Source of the DNA: Paenibacillus phytohabitans
Lineage (GTDB): Bacteria > Bacillota > Bacilli > Paenibacillales > Paenibacillaceae
Assembly: GCF_013141775.1 (NCBI RefSeq)
Contig: NZ_WHOB01000094.1
Location: forward strand, 62,001-126,000
Length of the DNA: 64,000 nucleotides
Direction of reading: 5' to 3'
The notes under the pieces are model-generated. The model saw nothing but the letters and a program-made list of their open reading frames with translations, was not told the DNA's origin and made no database searches. Positions 42,760-49,601 of this stretch are shown piece by piece (the first letter of the stretch is position 1; each line of letters opens with the position of its first letter). The position numbers and the translations under genes are program-made.

Positions 42760-44904
42760 ATGGCTTTCCTTAATAAAAAGCCTTTAACGATTATTGTCGG
42801 CTTCTTAGTCGTCCTGCAGCTCTCGCTGTTCTACTATTATTCCTTGTCCGTGAACCGGGAATACAGGGCTGAGAAGGCTGATCTGTCCTCACAGGCAGTC
42901 ATGCTGACCTCAAATATTGAGGAGAGAGTGGCAATTGTCAAAGGCGTAAGTTCCTTTATTCAAACGGTCGGCTTCGATGCTGATCCCGCACTCATTAATA
43001 ACTATCTGGTAACGGCACACAACAACAACTCAAGCCATGTCACGAACATTATGATCGCTCCTGACGGTCTTATCCGCTACCTCTACCCTCTTGAAGGCAA
43101 CACAGCGATTCTGGGCAAAAGCCTGCTGCTGGATGCCTCCCTGGCCTCCCCCGGCATGATCCAAGAAACGATACGCTCCCGCGGCATTACGGTAGACGGG
43201 CCCCGTACATTAGCCCAAGGCGGCTATGGAATGGTAATCCGGCAAGCAATCTACAAAGACAACTCTTTCGAGGGCATCGTCTCGGTTACAGTGAAGATTG
43301 ATAACATTGTGAACCAGCTTGCTCTCGAGGACAGCAATATATATGTTACAGCCGAGGACCACACGTTCCTCTTTGGCAATGAATCGCATGCCGATGACCT
43401 GCAGCTTACCGTTCCTGTTCAGGCCTATAATCAGCATTGGCTGATGGGGATATCCCTGCCCTCCTATAAGAAATGGCAAGTGTTCCGCAGCGTGCTATGG
43501 ATCGATATTGCCTTCCTGCTTGTAATTGCTTTCATTCTCTACGTTTTCTGGCATCAGAGCCGGTTTAACCGTGAGCTGGAGCGTGTAGTCAGTCTCCGGA
43601 CCCGTGATCTGAGCATCTCCAAGCGTTTATACGAGAAGCTCGCGCATTACGACAGTCTGACGGACATTCCGAACCGGCGTTATTTCATGGATGAATTCGA
43701 GCGGCTGCTGCAATGTTCTGACCCGACTCAGACTTATACCTTATTCTTTTTCGACTTGAACCGGTTTAAGGAAATCAATGATACACTTGGGCACTCTACA
43801 GGGGATCAGGTGATTAAGACACTGGCCGGCCGGCTGAAATCCGGTGAGCTGCCCTTCAAGCTGTTCGCGCGTACCGGCGGAGATGAATTCGTCATGATCT
43901 TCCCTGACCTGCCGCGTGAGCAAATCCCCGTGATTGCCGAACAGATCAGCTTATTAATCTCGCAGACGCTGCTGATCTCCGGAGCACATCTCAGCTTGTC
44001 CACCAGCATCGGCATCTCCCTGTACCCTGAGCATTCGAAGAATAAAGATGATCTGCTCAAATTCGCGGATATGTCCATGTACCAGGCCAAGACACAGGAA
44101 GACGCCAACTTCTTCATCTTCGACTGGGAGCTGCGCGAGAAGCTGGAGCAGAAGACGATGATCGCTAAGTATTTGCATTCTGCACTGGAGCGGGAAGAAT
44201 TCGTGCTGTATTATCAGCCGCAGATCAATGCCGTCACAGGTAAAATGATCGGTATGGAGGCGCTGATCCGCTGGAACCATCCCGAGAAGGGTCTGATCGG
44301 GCCCGGCACCTTCATCGCCGCCGTGGAAGAGGCCGGTCTGATGATCCAGCTCACCGACTGGGTGCTGCGCGAGGTATGCCGCCAGCTCTGCGAGTGGCGG
44401 AACCTGGGAATGCCGCTGCTGCGGACATCGATTAATATCTCCAACAGCTGGTTCTACAACCGCAATCTGATCGAGAATCTGCTCTCTGTCCTTGACCAGT
44501 ACGGACTGGATACCGATATGCTGGAATTCGAGATTACAGAGAGCACCGCACTGCTGGAAGAACACTATCCGCTGCTGCAGCAGATGCGCGATCACGGAAT
44601 CATCGTTTCCATTGACGATTTCGGCACGAAATATTCCTCACTGAATTACCTGAAGCATTTTCCCGTGAACAAAATCAAAATTGACCGGACCTTCATTACC
44701 GGCATCGGTGTCAGTTCCATTGACGAGACCATCATTAAATCCATCGTCTTCGTCGCCTCGCAGCTTGGCTATGACCTGATTGCCGAAGGGGTCGAGACGC
44801 CGGAGCAGCTCGCCTTCCTGGTGAAGCATGATTGTCCGCATATTCAGGGATTCCTGTTCTTCCCTCCGCTGCCTGCCGACGAAATCCGCAAGCTGGCTTC
44901 ATAA
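42760..44904 (+). CDS. Membrane sensor GGDEF-EAL protein with CHASE-like domain
   Basis: 714 aa. TM1 (LTIIVGFLVVLQLSLFYYY), an extracytoplasmic CHASE-like domain (about residues 35-240), TM2 (WIDIAFLLVIAFILYVFW), GGDEF with RTGGDEFVMIFP, and EAL with EALIRW, SINISNSWF, EFEITES, DDFGTKYSSL, IKIDRTF, AEGVET. The EAL loop-6 motif DFG[TS]G[YF] has Lys instead of the second Gly. Both active sites otherwise look intact. GGAGGCAATCC precedes ATG. It is followed 60 bp later by a small membrane protein gene that may be cotranscribed. Confidence 0.88.
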   Translation: MAFLNKKPLTIIVGFLVVLQLSLFYYYSLSVNREYRAEKADLSSQAVMLTSNIEERVAIVKGVSSFIQTVGFDADPALINNYLVTAHNNNSSHVTNIMIAPDGLIRYLYPLEGNTAILGKSLLLDASLASPGMIQETIRSRGITVDGPRTLAQGGYGMVIRQAIYKDNSFEGIVSVTVKIDNIVNQLALEDSNIYVTAEDHTFLFGNESHADDLQLTVPVQAYNQHWLMGISLPSYKKWQVFRSVLWIDIAFLLVIAFILYVFWHQSRFNRELERVVSLRTRDLSISKRLYEKLAHYDSLTDIPNRRYFMDEFERLLQCSDPTQTYTLFFFDLNRFKEINDTLGHSTGDQVIKTLAGRLKSGELPFKLFARTGGDEFVMIFPDLPREQIPVIAEQISLLISQTLLISGAHLSLSTSIGISLYPEHSKNKDDLLKFADMSMYQAKTQEDANFFIFDWELREKLEQKTMIAKYLHSALEREEFVLYYQPQINAVTGKMIGMEALIRWNHPEKGLIGPGTFIAAVEEAGLMIQLTDWVLREVCRQLCEWRNLGMPLLRTSINISNSWFYNRNLIENLLSVLDQYGLDTDMLEFEITESTALLEEHYPLLQQMRDHGIIVSIDDFGTKYSSLNYLKHFPVNKIKIDRTFITGIGVSSIDETIIKSIVFVASQLGYDLIAEGVETPEQLAFLVKHDCPHIQGFLFFPPLPADEIRKLAS

Positions 44905-44963
44905 ACGGGGGATCGTTATAATAAAAGGTAAGACTGAAGTTAACCCGAAAGGATTATGAGAAC

Positions 44964-45287
44964 ATGAATGGATTAACTACCGGCGAAATTGCCGGAACCG
45001 TTATATTTGCGCTGATCCTGGCCATCCTTGCCTACCGCATTATCCGCGGAATGCCGAAGATGGCCGGAGATATTACAGCTTTCCGCAAACGCACACTCGT
45101 CTGGACCCAGGTGGCACTGGTACTTACGGTCCTCCAGTTGAACTTCAAAGCAGGAGACTGGCGTTTCGGAATTATTCTTGGACTGATTGTGCTCTTCACC
45201 GGAAGCATCTGGCTGTCCGCCCGCCGTTATGATAACGCCCGTCTGGCTGAGTCCGCAGCAGAGCCGCAGGACAGCACCAGAGAATAA
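44964..45287 (+). CDS. Small membrane protein of unknown function
   Basis: 107 aa. Three hydrophobic stretches: GTVIFALILAILAYRII, VWTQVALVLTVLQLNF and IILGLIVLFTGSIWLS. The C-terminal tail is acidic and polar. No recognised motif. AAAGGATTATGAG lies before the ATG with somewhat long spacing. It follows the GGDEF-EAL gene and is closed off by two hairpins. Confidence 0.6.
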   Translation: MNGLTTGEIAGTVIFALILAILAYRIIRGMPKMAGDITAFRKRTLVWTQVALVLTVLQLNFKAGDWRFGIILGLIVLFTGSIWLSARRYDNARLAESAAEPQDSTRE

Positions 45288-45306
45288 CACATTAATCTTT
45301 CAAGTG

Positions 45307-45345
45307 GAAACGGATACCGTCCTTTTGAAGGAGGGTATCCGTTTC
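45307..45345. terminator. Stem-loop after the small membrane protein gene
   Basis: 12-bp perfect stem GAAACGGATACC (45307-45318) with GGTATCCGTTTC (45334-45345). The same stem sequence occurs at 35333. No T run on the plus strand. Confidence 0.65.
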
Positions 45346-45407
45346 AGCGAGAAATAGAAGGATAATTTATAGCGTGTAACATATAAATTCTTATATTTGA
45401 ATTTGAA

Positions 45408-45430
45408 GCTCCCGCAAGGGGGCTTTTTTT
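45408..45430 (+). terminator. Compact intrinsic terminator directly upstream of the AraC gene ribosome site
   Basis: GCTCCC-GCAA-GGGGGC followed by seven T, ending at 45430. The AGGAGG of the next gene begins at 45431. It may end the upstream transcript, or act as an attenuator if the AraC promoter lies between 45346 and 45407. Confidence 0.7.
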
Positions 45431-45443
45431 AGGAGGAGTTGCT

Positions 45444-46328
45444 GTGGGCAGTACAAAAGCATTGGGCATCTACGGCTTCCGCTTCAGTGAGCCGGACCGG
45501 CTGCCGCTGCTGAATCTCTTTGCAGCCGGGCATTCGGTTGAGCTGAGCCCGGATTATCACTGGAACGGCCTGGAGCGCAGTGATGGTCCGCTGCTGCTCT
45601 TCCAGTACACCGTTTCGGGAAGCGGGATTTATGAGCTTGACGGGGAGAGCTTCAGTATCGGCCCCGGACAGGCCTTCATGGCTGAGATTCCCGGCAGCCA
45701 CCGGTATTATCATCCCGGCGGCACGGAGCCGTGGGAGTTCTATTTCCTGCTCTTCCGGCCGGAGCCGCTGCTGCCGCTCTGGAATGATATCAAGTCCAGA
45801 ATCGGGGCAACCCCGGCCTTGGATTCCGGCAGCCCGCCGGTCCGCATGCTGCGCGATATCGTCCGTGAAGCCCACGCCAGACGGATTACCGATCCTTACT
45901 CGGCTTCCTCGCTGCTGCATCAATTCATGATGGAACTCGGCAGGCATACCTCCGGCGGCCCGCGCGACGCGGCCGGATGGCCGCCGGCCATCCGCGAATG
46001 CGTCCGGTTCATCGAGGAGAATTACAGCTCCATGATCGGCCAGGAGCAGCTTGCCGGGAAGCTGGGCCTCTCGAAATTCCATCTGCTGCGGACCTTCAGC
46101 AAGGCAGTGGGTGTTACCCCCAATGACTATTTGAACCGGGTCCGCATTGAGCATGCCGTGGAGCTGCTGAGAACAACAGACTGCAGCATCGAAGCCATTG
46201 CGGGTCAGGTCGGCTATTCCTCTGGCAGTTACTTCATTAAGGTATTCCATAAGCTTACCGGGCAGACACCGGGTGCCTTCCGTTCAGGGAACGCCAGCCT
46301 GAACTACAGCCGCCTGTTCTTCAGCTGA
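45444..46328 (+). CDS. AraC-family transcriptional regulator with cupin sensor
   Basis: 294 aa. An N-terminal cupin-like domain (GSGIYELDGESFSIGPGQAF, then EIPGSHRYYHPGG) and two C-terminal HTHs: LAGKLGLSKFHLLRTFSKAV and IAGQVGYSSGSYFIKVFHKL. Such proteins usually sense sugars and activate nearby sugar genes, but no sugar operon is adjacent. GTG start at 45444 has AGGAGGAGTTGCT before it. Confidence 0.88.
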   Translation: MGSTKALGIYGFRFSEPDRLPLLNLFAAGHSVELSPDYHWNGLERSDGPLLLFQYTVSGSGIYELDGESFSIGPGQAFMAEIPGSHRYYHPGGTEPWEFYFLLFRPEPLLPLWNDIKSRIGATPALDSGSPPVRMLRDIVREAHARRITDPYSASSLLHQFMMELGRHTSGGPRDAAGWPPAIRECVRFIEENYSSMIGQEQLAGKLGLSKFHLLRTFSKAVGVTPNDYLNRVRIEHAVELLRTTDCSIEAIAGQVGYSSGSYFIKVFHKLTGQTPGAFRSGNASLNYSRLFFS

Positions 46329-46340
46329 CCCTTGAATCTT

Positions 46341-46472
46341 TTACCTTGTCCGCACCCCGTAAAGGATCAGACCGACCAGGAGCAGCAGGACTGGAAAGCC
46401 GGTGAGCAGCAGCTCAAGCATCGTCAGAATCCCTTTTTCGTCGTCTACCAGCAAAATATGTTCATCCTGCAA
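46341..46472 (-). pseudogene. Remnant: response-regulator N-terminus fused to a membrane-protein C-terminus
   Basis: A TTG-initiated 43-codon frame begins QDEHILLVDDEKGILTMLEL, the first beta strand, acidic pair and helix of an OmpR-like receiver domain. After LLLT it turns into GFPVLLLLVGLILYGVRTR and stops, the look of a permease's last TM helix and basic tail. The receiver's phosphorylation Asp and DNA-binding domain are absent. The simplest reading is a scar left by an in-frame deletion that removed the middle of a two-component/transporter cluster. Coordinates cover the intact junction frame. The rest of 46473-46600 holds nothing but the ribosome site of the next gene. Confidence 0.6.
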
Positions 46473-46600
46473 CCTTATCCCTGCCTTTATCCAAAATATT
46501 GAAAACCCTCACCTGCATGCTGTATTCGCCGGGCAGGCATACTTTACCTCCGTACAACCATACTAATGACATTCTATGGATACTGATGGAGGGTTAACGA

Positions 46601-47077
46601 ATGGGTAAAAAATTAAATCTGCTGATGTTCAGCGGAGAATATGACAAAGCCATGGCGGGGCTGATTCTGGCGAATGCCGCAAGGGATATTGAGGTGGAGG
46701 TTACGATGTTCTTCTCATTCTGGGGGCTGTTCCTCATCCGGGACCCGGAGACAATGACGCTGGAGGACAAGAGTATCTACGAGAAGCTGATGGATGTTAT
46801 CACACCCAAAGGGCCGGAGCAGCTGCCGCTCTCGCGGATGAACTTCAGCGGCCTCGGCAAGCTGATGCTGGAGGAGATGATTGAGGATCAGGGGGCGCCG
46901 AAGCTGATTCATTTCCTGAAGGGGGCGCGCAAAAAGAACATCAAGTTCTATGCCTGCAAGCTCTCGGTGGAAATTATGGGCTTCAAGCCGGAGGAGCTGC
47001 TGCCTGAAGTGGAGATTATCGACGCTGCAGCATACCTGAAGGACGCACTGGAGAGCGATATTCAGCTCTTCATCTAA
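46601..47077 (+). CDS. DsrE/DrsH-family sulfur-relay-like protein
   Basis: 158 aa. NLLMFSGEYDKAMAGLILANAA and a single conserved Cys in FYACKLSVEIMGF match the DsrE/DsrF/DrsH-like (peroxiredoxin-like) family, whose Cys carries persulfide in sulfur transfer. MFFSFWGLFLIRD is also characteristic. GGAGGGTTAACGA precedes ATG. It is followed by a cysteine-desulfurase-like gene, consistent with a sulfur-handling pair; direct pairing is inferred. Confidence 0.78.
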   Translation: MGKKLNLLMFSGEYDKAMAGLILANAARDIEVEVTMFFSFWGLFLIRDPETMTLEDKSIYEKLMDVITPKGPEQLPLSRMNFSGLGKLMLEEMIEDQGAPKLIHFLKGARKKNIKFYACKLSVEIMGFKPEELLPEVEIIDAAAYLKDALESDIQLFI

Positions 47078-47140
47078 GCAGTATTGTGGTCCGGCATGGG
47101 CTTTAACCTAATTCCGGGCGCGGGCATATACTGAGGGCAA

Positions 47141-47216
47141 GCGGAAACGGATTTGCCCGTCTTTATATCAGGACGGTACCGCCATCCCTCCAAGGACGGT
47201 CCCCTTCCGTATCCGC
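47141..47216 (+). ncRNA. Candidate structured leader RNA (three-way junction)
   Basis: P1: GCGGAAACGGA (47141-47151) with TCCGTATCCGC (47206-47216), one A-A mismatch. P2: CCGTC (47157-47161) with GACGG (47172-47176). P3: ACCG (47178-47181) with CGGT (47197-47200), extended after a CCA bulge by TCC/GGA (47185-47187 with 47194-47196). It lies about 20 nt before the ribosome site of the class V aminotransferase gene. No known riboswitch signature recognised; it could also be fortuitous pairing. Confidence 0.35.
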
Positions 47217-47248
47217 GACAACAGATTCATTGTCTGGAGGGATTATCC

Positions 47249-48760
47249 GTGCTGAGTATCCGCCACGCCGTTGCAGCAGAGGCGCCGTCTTCACTGCAGG
47301 AGCATTTCGCAGCTTTTCGCGAGCATATCATAGGAAACCGTCATATGATTACTACCCCGTACGGCCGGCAGCCGCTGCTGTATGCCGACTGGACAGCCAG
47401 CGGGCGGCTGTACGAGCCGATCGAGCGCAGAATACAGGAGAGCTTCGGCCCCTATGTCAGCAATCCGCATACTGATTCTAATACTACAGGGCTAACGATG
47501 ACCCTGGCTTATAATGAAGCCCGGCAGATCATCCGGCAGCATGTGAATGCCGGTCCCGGAGATGCGCTGCTCTTCTGCGGCAACGGCACTACCGGAGCGG
47601 TGAACAAGCTGCAGCGGATCATGGGCCTTAAGCTGCCGGAATGGCTGCAGCAGAACTACGTCTGCCCGCCGGAGGAACGCCCGGTTATCTTCGTGAGCCA
47701 TATGGAGCATCATTCCAATCTGCTGCCCTGGCAGGAGGGCATCGGCGATGTGGTCACCGTTCCATCCGGGCCGGGCGGGCAGGTTGACCTTAAGCAGTTA
47801 GAGGAGCTCCTGCTGCGCTACCGGAACCGCCGCTTCAAAATCGGCTCCTTCACCGCCTGCTCCAATGTCACCGGCATCCAGACACCCTACCATCAGCTGG
47901 CCGCCGTCATGCACCGGCATGGCGGAATTTGCTTTGTCGATTTTGCCGCGAGCGCCCCTTACGAACGGATCGACATGCATCCTGCATCTCCGCAGGAGAA
48001 GCTGGACGCCATCTTCTTCTCTCCGCACAAATTCCTCGGCGGCCCCGGAACCGGCGGATTGTTGTTGTTTGATGCCGCACTTAGCACCGGCAGCGTGCCG
48101 GATGAACCCGGCGGAGGCACCGTGGTATGGGTCAACCGCTGGGGCGGGCGCCGCTATATTGCTGACGTGGAGGTACGCGAGGACGGAGGCACCCCCGGTT
48201 CCCTGCAGGCTATCCGCACAGCGCTGTGCATCAGACTGAAGGATCAGATGAACGGACCCGGACAATATATGGTGGTCCGGGAGCAGGAGCTATGCCGGAA
48301 GCTGCTCGCGGAGCTTGCGCAGATTCCCGGCTGCTCCGTACTGGCAGGCGCGCAGACTGAGCGCCACGGGATTATCTCCTTCACGCTGAAGGAGATCCAC
48401 TACAACCTCGCCGTCCGCCTGCTGAATGACCGCTTCGGCATTCAAGCGCGCGGAGGCTGCTCCTGCGCCGGCCCGTACGGCCATCAGCTGCTCGGGCTGG
48501 ACCCTGCGGATTCGCAGGCGTTCATCCAGGCGATCCACGCCGGCGACCAGTCACTGAAGCCGGGCTGGGTCCGCCTGTCCCTGCACCCGGTCATGACGGA
48601 CCGGGAGGTGGAGCATATGGCCTTCGCCGTCCGTTCCATCGTCAGCCGCATCGGCGAATGGAGCAGCGATTACCGCTATAATTCTGCCACCAACAGCTGG
48701 CTTCACACCGGGGATACAGGAGAGCCCGGGGGCGAGATCCGCGAATTATTCTCTCTGTAG
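47249..48760 (+). CDS. Class V aminotransferase, cysteine-desulfurase-like PLP enzyme
   Basis: About 503 aa, longer than IscS/SufS (~400). PLP motifs: GNGTTGAVNKLQ near the phosphate site, CFVDFAASAPYE with the pyridine-N Asp, and FFSPHKFLGGPGTGG with the Schiff-base Lys. The C-terminal RGGCSCAGPYGHQLL has Cys residues where desulfurases carry their active loop. It may mobilise sulfur from cysteine or cleave a related substrate. GTG at 47249 has GGAGGG seven nt upstream; an earlier TTG at 47153 lies inside the candidate RNA. Its 3' end overlaps the convergent TVP38 gene by 15 bp. Confidence 0.8.
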   Translation: MLSIRHAVAAEAPSSLQEHFAAFREHIIGNRHMITTPYGRQPLLYADWTASGRLYEPIERRIQESFGPYVSNPHTDSNTTGLTMTLAYNEARQIIRQHVNAGPGDALLFCGNGTTGAVNKLQRIMGLKLPEWLQQNYVCPPEERPVIFVSHMEHHSNLLPWQEGIGDVVTVPSGPGGQVDLKQLEELLLRYRNRRFKIGSFTACSNVTGIQTPYHQLAAVMHRHGGICFVDFAASAPYERIDMHPASPQEKLDAIFFSPHKFLGGPGTGGLLLFDAALSTGSVPDEPGGGTVVWVNRWGGRRYIADVEVREDGGTPGSLQAIRTALCIRLKDQMNGPGQYMVVREQELCRKLLAELAQIPGCSVLAGAQTERHGIISFTLKEIHYNLAVRLLNDRFGIQARGGCSCAGPYGHQLLGLDPADSQAFIQAIHAGDQSLKPGWVRLSLHPVMTDREVEHMAFAVRSIVSRIGEWSSDYRYNSATNSWLHTGDTGEPGGEIRELFSL

Positions 48761-49381
48761 CGGTTTACTGCTTGATTCCCGTTCCCGGGCCAGCCGGGCG
48801 AATCTGGACTCGATCGCCTTAACCCCCCAGAGCGACACTCCGATAAACAGCAGCACGTAGACAATCTCTCCCGGATGACGAATGAACCGGTCCACATCAT
48901 TGCCGATGTAAGAGACGGCGAAGACCATAATGGCTTTGCCGGCGCACAGGGCAATCAGATAGGAGCGAAGACGCATGGCGGCAAGCCCGGCAGCCATATT
49001 AATGACTACGAATGGCCCTACCGGAAACAGACTGAGCAGAAAAACATAGCTGAACCCGCTCTGGCGGACCCAGGTCATGCTTTTGGCGACCTTGGGCCGC
49101 TCCGCCCATTTGCGCAGGTAGCGGTGGCTGCCGATTTTACGGATAATCAGGAAGGTAGTTACACAGCCGGCTACAAGACCGATCCAGGAATAGAGGAATC
49201 CGAGCCATAAGCCGTATACCGCCCCGTTAAGCCCCACAATCGCAATGGTCGGCAGCGGCGGCACGAATGATTTCATGAAGGTAAGTCCAACTCCGGGCAG
49301 CGGCCCGAGCGAGCGGTACTGCTCCAGCAGAGTCCGCAGCCGCTCCTCGGTCAGCCATGACATTATATCTAAAAAGAACAT
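48746..49381 (-). CDS. TVP38/TMEM64-family (DedA-like) membrane protein
   Basis: 211 aa. Helical membrane protein with the SNARE-associated/VTT fold: SFVPPLPTIAIVGLNGAVYG in the first re-entrant region and SLFPVGPFVVINMAAGLAAM in the second, both with the family's F/L-P-x-G/P pattern. These proteins are linked to lipid scrambling and envelope homeostasis. ATG 49381 follows AGGAGAGCTGAGGAA; an ATG six codons earlier is inside the ribosome site. Converges on the aminotransferase gene. Confidence 0.85.
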   Translation of the reverse strand: MFFLDIMSWLTEERLRTLLEQYRSLGPLPGVGLTFMKSFVPPLPTIAIVGLNGAVYGLWLGFLYSWIGLVAGCVTTFLIIRKIGSHRYLRKWAERPKVAKSMTWVRQSGFSYVFLLSLFPVGPFVVINMAAGLAAMRLRSYLIALCAGKAIMVFAVSYIGNDVDRFIRHPGEIVYVLLFIGVSLWGVKAIESRFARLARERESSSKPLQRE

Positions 49382-49601
49382 TTCCTCAGCTCTCCTCATT
49401 ACATTCTGGAATAGTTGCCGTTATACATAGCATTGAGTTTCAATTATACAATACTTCTGTCCGCCTGACGCCAAAACGTCAACTGACTAGACAAGCATAA
49501 GCTGCCGGAGATATGATGAAATCAACTAGTAACTGAGTCGGCGTGAACCTGGATATACTCTTATCTTGTCGAACCAACAGCCAGCCCGAAGTGAGGTCTT
49601 C

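Noticed and set aside
47170..47190. T-box antiterminator (GGTACCGC) upstream of the class V aminotransferase
   Set aside because: Only the GGTACCGC octamer fits; no AGGGTGG, no terminator with T run and no specifier-loop stem were found.
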